DNA from: Candidatus Aminicenantota bacterium
GTDB lineage: Bacteria > Acidobacteriota > Aminicenantia > Aminicenantales > Aminicenantaceae
Assembly: GCA_003648765.1 (NCBI GenBank)
Contig: QMPV01000006.1
Location: forward strand, 1-39,253
DNA: 39,253 nucleotides
Direction: 5' to 3'
Under the pieces are notes generated by a model that saw only the letters and a program-made list of their open reading frames with translations, was not told the origin of the DNA and ran no database searches. Below, piece by piece: positions 25,683 through 35,257 of this stretch; within the stretch, counting starts at the first letter, position 1, and each line of letters begins with the position of its first letter. The position numbers were made by a program, and so were the translations under genes.

Positions 25683-28652
25683 TTACTTTTCTCCTTTTAA
25701 CGGGTCTTCTCTCACCAGTAAGGTACTCCGAAAAACCTGCCCTTTATACTTCATCTCAATAATATATTCGCCGGCGCCCACCTCAGTTCCTCGAAGAGGC
25801 CGGAGGAAAAGTCGTCGGGAAATCAATGTCCGGAATTTCTCTGTCAAGGCAGCCCACACCTGATTCATTTCAGCCGGGGTAACCGCCTTTGCCCACTGCT
25901 GTTGAAGTTTCTTTAAGTCTTTTTTCAACTCTCCCCTGACTTTTCCCTGGAGATCTTTAAAAAGGGAGTCCATCCGCCGACGAAAGATTTTCACGGCTGT
26001 GGCCGAAGGGTCAGCCCGAAGGTTCCACCAATAACGATTGAGTCCGGCATCTGCTTCCACTCGAGCTACTTTAATCACCTGCCCATCTGGTTTACAAATT
26101 CTCAGGGAAAGCGGTTGGGCGGGTTTCTCTTTTAGCCAGAAATGAATGGCCGCAGAGTTGACTAACCTGGTGGGTGAGTTGCTCGGCGGCACCTGGGACA
26201 TAGATAAAGGATTGCGGCCGATAAAAAGCTGGTGCCCCCGCGTAGCGCCCCGACTGATAGCTTCCCATTTGGTCGCCCGGCGATTCTGAAAAAGGAAAAA
26301 TTCTTTCTCCCAAACCTCCGGGGTCATCTGCCTCAAAGGAGTAATATCATCCAAAATCCAGGCGCTGCGACCATGGGTACCGGCAATCAAATCCGCCTCC
26401 CGGGGATGAATCACCAGATCATGAACAGCCACTGTCGGCAGTCCCTTTCCCAGAGGAGACCAGTGTTGGCCTCCATCTAAAGAAGCAAAGGCACCAAACT
26501 CAGTGCCGACAAAAAGCAAAAGGGGATTAACCGGGTCTTCCCGGATAACATAAACACAATGGCCCTCCGGCAAGTTAGAGGTAATGTCCACCCAAGTTTG
26601 ACCAAAATCGGTTGTTTTAAAGACAAAAGGCTGGAAGAGGTCACTGCGGTGACCGTCCAAAGTCACGTAAGCTGTGCCTTCATCAAAATGGGAAGCCTCG
26701 ACCCGACTCACCCATAGACCGGCAGGAACCCCTTTCAAATTAGGAGAAATCTTCTCCCAGGTCTGACCATCATTGCGGGTGACCCAGATTTGGCCATCAT
26801 CAGTGCCCACCCAGATTAAACCAGCCTTTAAAGGAGATTCCGAAATGGTAGTGATGGTACAGTGAGTTTCTGCCCCCGTCACGTCCCGCGTTAATCCTCC
26901 ACTCTCCCGTCGTGTCTTTTCGGGGTCATTGGTGGTCAAATCCGGACTAATGACCCGCCAGTGGTCGCCCCGGTCAACGCTTTTAAAGAGAAAATTAGCG
27001 CCATAGTAAATCGTCCGGGGATTGTGGGGTGAAAGGATAAAAGGAGTATTCCAATTCATTCGCACCACCGGACGCTCAGGATCTTTATTTGGAGGTATCT
27101 TCTCCTTCCAGTTATAAGTATTATCTTGACGAGGCGTAATGTTCACCGAAAGCTGGCGGAAGAGAGCATGGTTGCGTCTCAGCCGCCCATTTTGGCTTTC
27201 AGAATAAACCGTGGTCCAATCCGTCGGATCAACGGCAGTGTAAAAGCCATCGCCACTATGAAATTTAAACCAGTGGTCATTGAGGATACCGTTAAAATCC
27301 CGACTGTTACTCGGACCGCCCCAGACACCATTATCCTGGAGGCCGACATAAACATAGTAAGGGTCTCGCAGGTCCACCGAGACAGCGTAAATTTGACCGA
27401 TGGCCAGGTTGTCAAAAAAATTAAAGTGTTCCCCCTGATCATGAGTTAAAGAAATCCCTTTATCATTGCCTACATAGAATCTGTCGCGACAATGAGGGTC
27501 AAGCCACATCACATGAAAATCTCCCGCGATACCGGGAAAACCAGGTTGAAAAGTCCGGCCGCCATCAGTGGAAATCATGGCCCGGGTGCCCATGGCGTAC
27601 ACCAGCTGGTCATCCAAGGGGTTGATATAGATCTGACTGTAATAAAAAGGTCGATTATTGTAACGATTCACATAAGTCCAGCTCTCTCCACCATCTTCTG
27701 AGCGATAAACCCCGCTACCTAACTTAGTCATGTCTTCATAGTCTTTACTTCCCCTGGGAGGCTGAAAACCATGTTCAATGATAGCCATAATTATCTGAGG
27801 ATTCTGACGATAAATAGCTAGACCTATTCGGCCCACCTCTCCTTGGGGCAAGCCCTTGGTCAACTTCCGCCAGGTCCGGCCGCCATCAGTCGATTTGAAA
27901 ATCCCACCATTGGGCCCGCCACTTAAAAACCGATAGGGATAACGAATCCTTTCCCAGAAAGCGGCGTAAAGAATCTCGGGATTCTGGGGGTCCATTTCAA
28001 TCTCTGTACAACCGGTCCGACCATCATCAGGCAAACCATTGGTCAACTTTACCCAGGTCCGACCACCATCAGTGGTTTTAAAGAGCCCTCTCTCCCCCGT
28101 ATATCCCCAAAGATGACCCTGGGCGGCTACATAAACAATATTGGGATCGGTCGGGTGAGTGATTATCCGGGCGATGTGATGAGTATCTTCCAGGCCCATC
28201 TTGACAAAAGTCCGCCCTCCATCAACCGATTTATAGATGCCATCTCCCCAACCGACGCTATTACGCACATTGGCCTCACCAGTCCCGACCCAGATAATAT
28301 TGGGGTCTCTCTGAAAGATGGCTACGGCACCGATTGAAGCTGAACCGTAAGTATCAAAAATGGGCTCCCAGGTAGTTCCGGCATTGGTTGACTTCCAGAC
28401 TCCTCCTGAGGCTGAGGCGACAATCACCATCCGAAAATCATCATCTAGGGCCTGAATATCTGAGATGCGGCCACCCATATTAGCCGGACCTATGCACCTC
28501 CAGGTGAATTTCTGGAAAAGAGAGGCTGGTTCAACGCCAGATTGGAGAGGAACACAGGTAAAAAGCAAACCAATGATCAAGTAAAATAGGCAGAAGGTAA
28601 TAATTTTTAAGGCCAAAAAATAGGTATACTTTTTCTTTTCATGAAAAAACAT
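25683..28652 (-). CDS. Secreted BNR/VPS10-sortilin-like beta-propeller glycosyl-hydrolase-type protein
   Basis: Repeated GVWKSTNAGTTWEP, GIYKSVDGGRTFVKMG, GLFKTTDGGRTWVKL, GIFKSTDGGRTWRKL, GVYRSEDGGESW units (Asp-box/BNR); signal-like N-terminus. Confidence 0.88.
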   Translation of the reverse strand: MFFHEKKKYTYFLALKIITFCLFYLIIGLLFTCVPLQSGVEPASLFQKFTWRCIGPANMGGRISDIQALDDDFRMVIVASASGGVWKSTNAGTTWEPIFDTYGSASIGAVAIFQRDPNIIWVGTGEANVRNSVGWGDGIYKSVDGGRTFVKMGLEDTHHIARIITHPTDPNIVYVAAQGHLWGYTGERGLFKTTDGGRTWVKLTNGLPDDGRTGCTEIEMDPQNPEILYAAFWERIRYPYRFLSGGPNGGIFKSTDGGRTWRKLTKGLPQGEVGRIGLAIYRQNPQIIMAIIEHGFQPPRGSKDYEDMTKLGSGVYRSEDGGESWTYVNRYNNRPFYYSQIYINPLDDQLVYAMGTRAMISTDGGRTFQPGFPGIAGDFHVMWLDPHCRDRFYVGNDKGISLTHDQGEHFNFFDNLAIGQIYAVSVDLRDPYYVYVGLQDNGVWGGPSNSRDFNGILNDHWFKFHSGDGFYTAVDPTDWTTVYSESQNGRLRRNHALFRQLSVNITPRQDNTYNWKEKIPPNKDPERPVVRMNWNTPFILSPHNPRTIYYGANFLFKSVDRGDHWRVISPDLTTNDPEKTRRESGGLTRDVTGAETHCTITTISESPLKAGLIWVGTDDGQIWVTRNDGQTWEKISPNLKGVPAGLWVSRVEASHFDEGTAYVTLDGHRSDLFQPFVFKTTDFGQTWVDITSNLPEGHCVYVIREDPVNPLLLFVGTEFGAFASLDGGQHWSPLGKGLPTVAVHDLVIHPREADLIAGTHGRSAWILDDITPLRQMTPEVWEKEFFLFQNRRATKWEAISRGATRGHQLFIGRNPLSMSQVPPSNSPTRLVNSAAIHFWLKEKPAQPLSLRICKPDGQVIKVARVEADAGLNRYWWNLRADPSATAVKIFRRRMDSLFKDLQGKVRGELKKDLKKLQQQWAKAVTPAEMNQVWAALTEKFRTLISRRLFLRPLRGTEVGAGEYIIEMKYKGQVFRSTLLVREDPLKGEK

Positions 28653-28713
28653 TAATTACTCCTTTCCCCAAAAATTGAGAGAGCGCACCAAAACCCAGCC
28701 ACGTTGGTCGGTT

Positions 28714-30288
28714 TTAAATTACAAACACTGACCCATAATAGTCTTCGAGAATTTCACCATATTTTTCCCGAAAGACATCAACGGCCAAAGGAAGATACTC
28801 AAGAATATCTTCGGCGGTAATGCCGTCCAGCCCCTTGTCTTCGGCTGCCAAGTCACCCGCTAATCCATGAAGGAAAACTCCTGTCCTCACTGCTTCACCT
28901 AATTCCAAACCGAGACCATAGGCAGCCGCAATAGTGCCAGTCAGCACATCTCCCGAACCGGCACTGGCCATGCCTGAGTTGCCACTTAAATTAATAAACA
29001 CCCGGCCATCAGGATACCCAATCAACGAATGAGCACCTTTTAAAACAACAAAAGCCTGCCATTCTTGAGCTGCCTGGCGAAGGACTTCAACTCGGTGTTC
29101 TTTGATATAAGGAATTGGCACTTCCATTAATCGCGACATTTCCCCAAGATGGGGAGTTAAAATAGTGGAATTTTCTCGATGAGGCAAACTCTCGATGTCC
29201 ATAGCCAGAGCGGTCAATCCATCACCGTCAATCAAAACTGGTTTGTTTATCCGACGAACTAAGGCTCTCACCAACTCCTGGGTTTCGCTCTGAAGAGAAA
29301 GGCCGGGCCCGATGACCACCAGATCAACCAGTTCCGCCAACTCCAGTAATTTTTCCAGATTGGCCAAAGCAATCGAGCCAGCCTTGGTCTCTTCTAGAGG
29401 AATAAAAACAATCTCACTTCCCTTAGTGGCCACTACCTGACATACCGAAGGAATACTGGCCAACCGGGCATAACCGCCGCCGGCTTTGAGTAAAGACCGG
29501 GCCGCGAAGTAAGGAGCACCAAAATAATTGGAGGCTCCGGCCACAAAGAGAACATCACCAAAATCGCCTTTATGACCGTCTTCCTGGCGTTCAGGCAGGT
29601 AAGGAGGGAGATTGATTTCCGTCTTGAGGCTTTCCCGACGAGTGAGTTGAGGGGGAAAAGAAATATGGGTCACAAAGAGAAAACCACCGTGGCCGTAACC
29701 TGGATAAAGGAGATTACCGAGTTTGGGTAAACCGAAGGTAATCGTGTAATCCGCCCAGATGGCCTCACCCATCTCCAGACCATTATTACCACTAATGCCC
29801 GAGGGGATATCCAGACTGACCACTATTTTGTCAGCCTCATTAACCCGCTGGATGACTTCCCGATATATTCCTTCCACCGCCCGGTCCAGACCTGTCCCGA
29901 AAAGAGCGTCCACCACTACCTCACAGCGGCTTAAAGCCTCCTGCAATTCCTCAATCGACTCCAGCTTCTTCAAGGGGAAGCCCAACTTGGTGGCAATTTC
30001 ATAATTTTTCTGAGCTGCTCCTCGATATTTCTTTTCCTCGCCCAAAACAAAAACTTCAACCTGACCACCAGCTGAATGAAGTTTTCGGGCTACAACGAAG
30101 CCATCGCCACCATTATTTCCACCTCCACATAAAACTAAAAACTTAACTCCCTCAACGCCTATTTCTTCTTCAATCACTTGAAAAGAAGCCAGGCCGGCAT
30201 TTTCCATCAGGAGTTCTTCACTGATGCCGAACTCCTCAATCGCTTGCCGGTCTAGCTGTCTCATTTCTTCAACAGTTGTTACTTTCAT
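28714..30288 (-). CDS. nnr: Bifunctional NAD(P)H-hydrate epimerase / ADP-dependent dehydratase
   Basis: N-terminal MRQLDRQAIEEFGISEELLMENAG and CGGGNNGGDGFVVARKL (YjeF_N); C-terminal VVLKGAHSLIGYPDGRVFINLSGNSGMASAGSGDVLTGTIAA (carbohydrate-kinase fold). Confidence 0.94.
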   Translation of the reverse strand: MKVTTVEEMRQLDRQAIEEFGISEELLMENAGLASFQVIEEEIGVEGVKFLVLCGGGNNGGDGFVVARKLHSAGGQVEVFVLGEEKKYRGAAQKNYEIATKLGFPLKKLESIEELQEALSRCEVVVDALFGTGLDRAVEGIYREVIQRVNEADKIVVSLDIPSGISGNNGLEMGEAIWADYTITFGLPKLGNLLYPGYGHGGFLFVTHISFPPQLTRRESLKTEINLPPYLPERQEDGHKGDFGDVLFVAGASNYFGAPYFAARSLLKAGGGYARLASIPSVCQVVATKGSEIVFIPLEETKAGSIALANLEKLLELAELVDLVVIGPGLSLQSETQELVRALVRRINKPVLIDGDGLTALAMDIESLPHRENSTILTPHLGEMSRLMEVPIPYIKEHRVEVLRQAAQEWQAFVVLKGAHSLIGYPDGRVFINLSGNSGMASAGSGDVLTGTIAAAYGLGLELGEAVRTGVFLHGLAGDLAAEDKGLDGITAEDILEYLPLAVDVFREKYGEILEDYYGSVFVI

Positions 30289-30459
30289 TTGGCCTCTCTC
30301 CCTACTTATTTGCTTTCAAATTATCCCAACTCACCCTTCAGGTCAAGAAAGAAGCTCATGACTGTCAATCCCCCTTTTAAATGAATTTCCATCCCAAAAA
30401 AGAAAAATCATTCTCTCTCCCTGAAGCTGGATAAGCCTTCTGATAAAATCATTTCTTCT

Positions 30460-32034
30460 TTAATCTTTCTTCAAAGGTCGACGGATGACATCTAAAAGAG
30501 TTCCATCCCGCCATTCAATGGCATGAACAATTTCTTCTGTAGTGGGCTGGCGGGGAGGAATTTTCCCCAATTGTTTAGCCTTCTCCAGTGAACGTAAATG
30601 CAGTTCATCAATAGGCAGTAATTGAAGACCGAAATCCTTGGCCCTCTCTAGAATATTTTGCTTATAGGGACTATTACTGCGAGGATTAACGGCGGCATAA
30701 TTCTCCGTGACGACAACGTCAATCACTTCCCCCGGGGTGGTCCGGGTATAAACTTTCTCTACTACTCGAGGAAAACCCCATTCACCTTTGCCGGTGGCCA
30801 GAGGCAGAAAGATAATGGTTAAAGCTGCTCCGGCGGCCACATCCTGACCACCGCCGATACCCCCGATAATCCGACCATTGGCACAAACCGTATTGACATT
30901 AAACTCCAGGTCGACCTCAAGTGCCGAAAGCACCGCCAAGTCAAGCAGATTAACCGCACATTCCTTATTGGCCACCGAAGCATAATAACCCGTGGTAATT
31001 TCGAGATGGCGGGGATGTTCCAGGAGGGAAGTGATGACTTTAGGACTGGGTTCAAATAATTGCCCATGAAGCAAATAACGAACCAGGCCTTCTTCCAGCA
31101 TATCCACATGAAGGGAAGTGATACCTCCGATAGAAAAATTAGCCGCCACTTTCATCTCCCGCAGAATCTGCCGGATATTTTCCAGAACAATTAAGCCCGC
31201 TCCACTGCCTACTTGAAAAGAAAAATTTTCTTTAACCACGCCGGCGGCTTTAATCACCCGGGTGACATTCTCGGCCACCGCCGTATTAAAGGGATTGGCT
31301 TTAGCCTTCTGCATATCCAGGGTACCGCTGCCTATACCGGCCGCCAGGCCGGGTTCTTTTACAGGCACAACAAAATCAACATTCTCCATGGATAAAGAAA
31401 AAGGCATAACCAGATGCTCACTGACCTCACCCGCCAGCAGACAGACATAATCGGCAAATTCAGCATCGGCGGCGAACAAGCCCAGCGGACCACATAATTG
31501 TTCGGGCCGACCCTTTAAGCCAGTAGCATTACCGTAAACATCCGCCAGAGGCACGGGACCAAAGGCCACTTTGACTTTAACTTCGCCTGTTTGTAACTTT
31601 CGAACGCGATTTCCATGGGAAAAGCCGACACTAACCCAAGGCAGAAGCTCGCCGGCGGTGACGTAAGCCCCGAACTTGCGGTAGACATTCCCGTACAGCC
31701 CCCTCAAAGTTCCATCGCGAAAGGCTTCAATCAACCAGGGGTCAGTGTGGTCAAAAAAGGCATTACCATAGAGAATAATATCTTTTTTGCCTTTCTCTCT
31801 GAGTTTCTCCACTACCATCTGCAGTCCTTTATCCCCCGCCCGATAATAATGAGGATAGGAGATGACATCGCCATCTTGGAGTAAGTCAATGACTCTATCC
31901 AGAGTGGTCACTTTGCGGCGCCGGTGAGGAATGGGCGAGGCTCCCCGGCGGCCAACAATATAACTAGCATAAGACTCATCATTAAAGGCTGACTTAAAGG
32001 ACTGATAGACTTTATCATTTATCTTGAGACTCAT
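30460..32034 (-). CDS. citF: Citrate lyase alpha subunit (citrate CoA-transferase)
   Basis: VGRRGASPIPHRRRKVTTLDRVIDLLQDGDVISYPHYYRAGD; QLCGPLGLFAADAEFADYVCLLAGEV; CANGRIIGGIGGGQDVAAGAALTIIFLPL; TRTTPGEVIDVVVTENYAAVNPRSNSPY. Confidence 0.87.
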   Translation of the reverse strand: MSLKINDKVYQSFKSAFNDESYASYIVGRRGASPIPHRRRKVTTLDRVIDLLQDGDVISYPHYYRAGDKGLQMVVEKLREKGKKDIILYGNAFFDHTDPWLIEAFRDGTLRGLYGNVYRKFGAYVTAGELLPWVSVGFSHGNRVRKLQTGEVKVKVAFGPVPLADVYGNATGLKGRPEQLCGPLGLFAADAEFADYVCLLAGEVSEHLVMPFSLSMENVDFVVPVKEPGLAAGIGSGTLDMQKAKANPFNTAVAENVTRVIKAAGVVKENFSFQVGSGAGLIVLENIRQILREMKVAANFSIGGITSLHVDMLEEGLVRYLLHGQLFEPSPKVITSLLEHPRHLEITTGYYASVANKECAVNLLDLAVLSALEVDLEFNVNTVCANGRIIGGIGGGQDVAAGAALTIIFLPLATGKGEWGFPRVVEKVYTRTTPGEVIDVVVTENYAAVNPRSNSPYKQNILERAKDFGLQLLPIDELHLRSLEKAKQLGKIPPRQPTTEEIVHAIEWRDGTLLDVIRRPLKKD

Positions 32035-32067
32035 GGCTCAACTCCTTTAGAAGTTGCTTCTATTTGG

Positions 32068-34635
32068 TTATTTTTCAGGTGTCTTTTCTGCTTCGGGGTG
32101 CTTAACGTATTTATCAAAGAAAGCTAACCACCTGGCCCAGAGGTCGAAATAAGTCTCCAGACAACGCGGGCCATGGGATTCAAAAGGATAAATATAGAGA
32201 ACGGCTTTTTTACCCAATCCGGTGAGAGCCTGAATCATTCGTTCCGACTGAATGAGAAAGGTGCCCGTATTGTTATCCTCGGCTCCATGATACATGAGGA
32301 GAGGCGTTTCCAGATGGTCGGCTTCAAAGAAAGGTGACATTTCAATATAAATATCCTGGGCCTCCCAGATAAACCGCCGTTCATTCTGGAAAGTCATAGG
32401 GGTTAAGGTGCGATTATAAGCCCCGTCGCCGGCGATACCCGCTTTAAAGAAAGGGGTATGAGCCAGAATATTCGCTGTGGCGAAGGCGCCGTAACTGTGC
32501 CCCCCGTGGCCGATCCGGTCGACATCAACATAACCTAGGGCATCAACCTTGCGGATGGCGGCATACATCGAATCCACCAGATGAGCAATATAGTTATTGT
32601 TGTACTGATTACCCTTGCCGATAATCGGAATATCGGGAATAACCACGGCATAACCCTGAGTCAGCCAAATCTGGGAGGCATTCCGGGTACTGAAATGACG
32701 GAAAGCATTGAGATTATAAGAACGAATCACCGAGCGCTTATATTCCTTAAATGATTGATATTCACGAGGATAGGTCCAAAAGACCGCCGGGACTTTCTCT
32801 CCTTGGTGATAATCCAGAGGGAGAAGAATCCAGCCATGAATCTCCAATCCGTCTCGCCGTTTAAAGGTAAAGTGTTCCCGCCGGGCGGCGGTTATTTCCG
32901 GATAAGGATCCTTATTGGCGGTTAACTGCTCTTTAACTTTACCCTTCTGCCAGAGAAAACAATCAGGGAAATCCGTGGGGCTTTCCCGCTGGATAACTAC
33001 TTCTTGGAGATTATCATCAAGGGGAACCAACGGCTGTTCAAAAACATCGGCTGAGCCTTCAAAAAGGCGGACCTTTTTCCCTGTTTTAATTTCAATTCGG
33101 TCAATAAAAGGCCTGGGTTTCAAATCTTCCTGATATCCCCTGCCCTGGAGATAGACTTTCTTCTTATCGCAGCTTAGGAGAACGTAAGAAAGTCCATTGG
33201 CCGTTCGCCGGGTCAGCACATCGCCCGGATGGTGGAGAAGATCATTGGGGTCTATATCTTTCACCAGAGTATAAGCTCGGGGGGGACGGCGTCGGAGGTC
33301 GTAGGCGACAATCTCCTGGCGGGTCTGATCGGCTTCATTCCGGCCGCTCAAAGTGGCTACGGCGAAAGAGCCATCTCTGGTTAAATCAACACTGATAAAT
33401 CTTTTTTCTGTAGCTACCAAAGTAATAGCTTGATCCAGTTTAAAAGGTGATGGAAGGAACATTAATCTGTCTTTGCGCTTGCCTTTAGCCTCCTTTTCTT
33501 CTTCCTCTTTTTTGGCTTTTTCTCGCCAGAGGAAAATCAAACCTTTCCCGTCGGGCCGCCATTTCACGTCGCGGGGAAGATCCTCTGTCGGTCCTCTGTC
33601 CCGGGACATGGCTTCCTGAAGAGGTGTTTTCCGAATAGTGGAAATTACTCGGCCAGTATCGTCCAATACTTCCAGAACTCGAGGAAAACTGCGAAAACTG
33701 ACAATGTAGGAAAAGGGTTCGGTTAACCGCTCAGCTAAGATAAATTTTCCATCAGGACTAACGGAAAGACTCATAAACATGCCCGGTTGCCCGATATAAC
33801 GGGGAGCTTGTCCTGGATAGAGAATAGCCAGCTGGGAAGTAGTGTAATATTTAAAGAGTTCCTGGTCGTAAGGTGTCCGCAGCAGGAAAGGGAAAGTGCG
33901 CGTAGGTGTGGGTTTGGAACGCGTCCGGCGAATAAGAGGAGTTGTGGGAATAGCCGGAGGTGAGGGCTCCGGACCTCGCTCAGGCGGGACAAGTAAGGTC
34001 ACTAGACTGCCGTCAGGCCGCCATTGTAACATCTCCGAGGGAGGACCACTGGTGCGTCGGTAGTAACTGCGCACGCCGCTCAAGGTGGCCATCACCCAGG
34101 CTTCTGAGACGGGTTGAGCCTCGCCGGTGGCCACATCCGCCACCCATACCTGAGTGCCCTTTTCCAGATGAGCCAGAAAGGCAATTTTTTTCCCATCAGG
34201 AGACCAGACAAAATCCGAGACAAGAATATCCGGTGGCAGTTTCACCGCCCACGTCTTTTTCTGCCGAAGAGAGTAAATCCTCAAGCCTTTAACTCCGTAA
34301 GTGGACAGCCGCCACTCGCGGTTAACGTCCGGACAAAATTCCAGCATGGCTAAACGCAAAGTCCGTTGAGTCATCCGGGCCAGAGAAGAAAATTCCTGGC
34401 GGACAGGAATAAGAAAATGGTCTTTATCAGGACTCAAATTGACTAAAACATCATAATGTCTATCCCGGGTTAATAACTCTTGAACTTCCGCCGGTGGTTT
34501 GAGATACGCTTCCTGATAGAGAATCTCTTTCTCATTTTTCTCTTTTTCTCCGGCCAGCGCCACCTCTCCCAGAAAAAGAGAAACCACCAGGAAAAAGATG
34601 AAAAATTTAAAGGGAGATAGTTTAAGCCTGGTCAT
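32068..34635 (-). CDS. S9 family peptidase, glutamyl endopeptidase-like (S9D-like), secreted
   Basis: Signal peptide; propeller SPDGKKIAFLA; catalytic GHGGHSYGAFATANILAHTPFFKAGIAGDGAYNRTLTPMTFQNERRFIWEA; LLMYHGAEDNNTGT; YPFESHGP. Confidence 0.9.
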   Translation of the reverse strand: MTRLKLSPFKFFIFFLVVSLFLGEVALAGEKEKNEKEILYQEAYLKPPAEVQELLTRDRHYDVLVNLSPDKDHFLIPVRQEFSSLARMTQRTLRLAMLEFCPDVNREWRLSTYGVKGLRIYSLRQKKTWAVKLPPDILVSDFVWSPDGKKIAFLAHLEKGTQVWVADVATGEAQPVSEAWVMATLSGVRSYYRRTSGPPSEMLQWRPDGSLVTLLVPPERGPEPSPPAIPTTPLIRRTRSKPTPTRTFPFLLRTPYDQELFKYYTTSQLAILYPGQAPRYIGQPGMFMSLSVSPDGKFILAERLTEPFSYIVSFRSFPRVLEVLDDTGRVISTIRKTPLQEAMSRDRGPTEDLPRDVKWRPDGKGLIFLWREKAKKEEEEKEAKGKRKDRLMFLPSPFKLDQAITLVATEKRFISVDLTRDGSFAVATLSGRNEADQTRQEIVAYDLRRRPPRAYTLVKDIDPNDLLHHPGDVLTRRTANGLSYVLLSCDKKKVYLQGRGYQEDLKPRPFIDRIEIKTGKKVRLFEGSADVFEQPLVPLDDNLQEVVIQRESPTDFPDCFLWQKGKVKEQLTANKDPYPEITAARREHFTFKRRDGLEIHGWILLPLDYHQGEKVPAVFWTYPREYQSFKEYKRSVIRSYNLNAFRHFSTRNASQIWLTQGYAVVIPDIPIIGKGNQYNNNYIAHLVDSMYAAIRKVDALGYVDVDRIGHGGHSYGAFATANILAHTPFFKAGIAGDGAYNRTLTPMTFQNERRFIWEAQDIYIEMSPFFEADHLETPLLMYHGAEDNNTGTFLIQSERMIQALTGLGKKAVLYIYPFESHGPRCLETYFDLWARWLAFFDKYVKHPEAEKTPEK

Positions 34636-35257
34636 TTTAAGCCTCCTTGACTTAACTCCAAAAATCAGCCTTTTGTTTAAAAGAATTGTTGTCAGACTTT
34701 AAAATCATTTGACCGAAAACTACCACGCTGACTGCCTGGTAAAATAAGAGTGTTTTAGGAACAGGCTCTGGATTTTGAGCGGTGGGGAAAAGATAACAAG
34801 AAAATTTTCTGTAATCAACCCACTCATCGAGAGGGACTATTTACCACATCTCTCTGAGTAAGTCAAAAAGTAGAAATCCTTTCCTTAGATAAAGAATCAA
34901 GATGGTACCTTTTTCCTCTGTTCTTCCGGCTGATTTTCCATGTTTCTGAACTTGCAACCTTGAAACATCTCTAAATCATAGTTGTCATTTCTTTACTTTT
35001 TTCCCTAAAAGGAAGAATAAATTAAATTATTGATTTCCTGAAATCGAATAAGAAATCTGTCAGGTTTAAAAGTTATTTAAAGCAAATGGACACCTCCATT
35101 AAATCAACCTTGACCTCTCAGATAAAATCATTTTTTCCTGCTTCTCCCTTGAGGCTCAGCCAAGCTCGGAGGAGAAAACATCCAAAAACAAGGTCTATCT
35201 ATTGATGCAGCCTTTCTCTTCTGTTATCTTAACTCCAGATTCTCAATTTTTAAAATA

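Noticed and set aside
27126-27449. 107-aa ORF antisense to the BNR propeller gene
   Set aside because: Shadow ORF of repeated Asp-box sequence.
33960-34292. 110-aa and other plus-strand ORFs opposite the S9D-like peptidase
   Set aside because: Antisense to a confident gene, no homologous motifs, no plausible ribosome-binding site.
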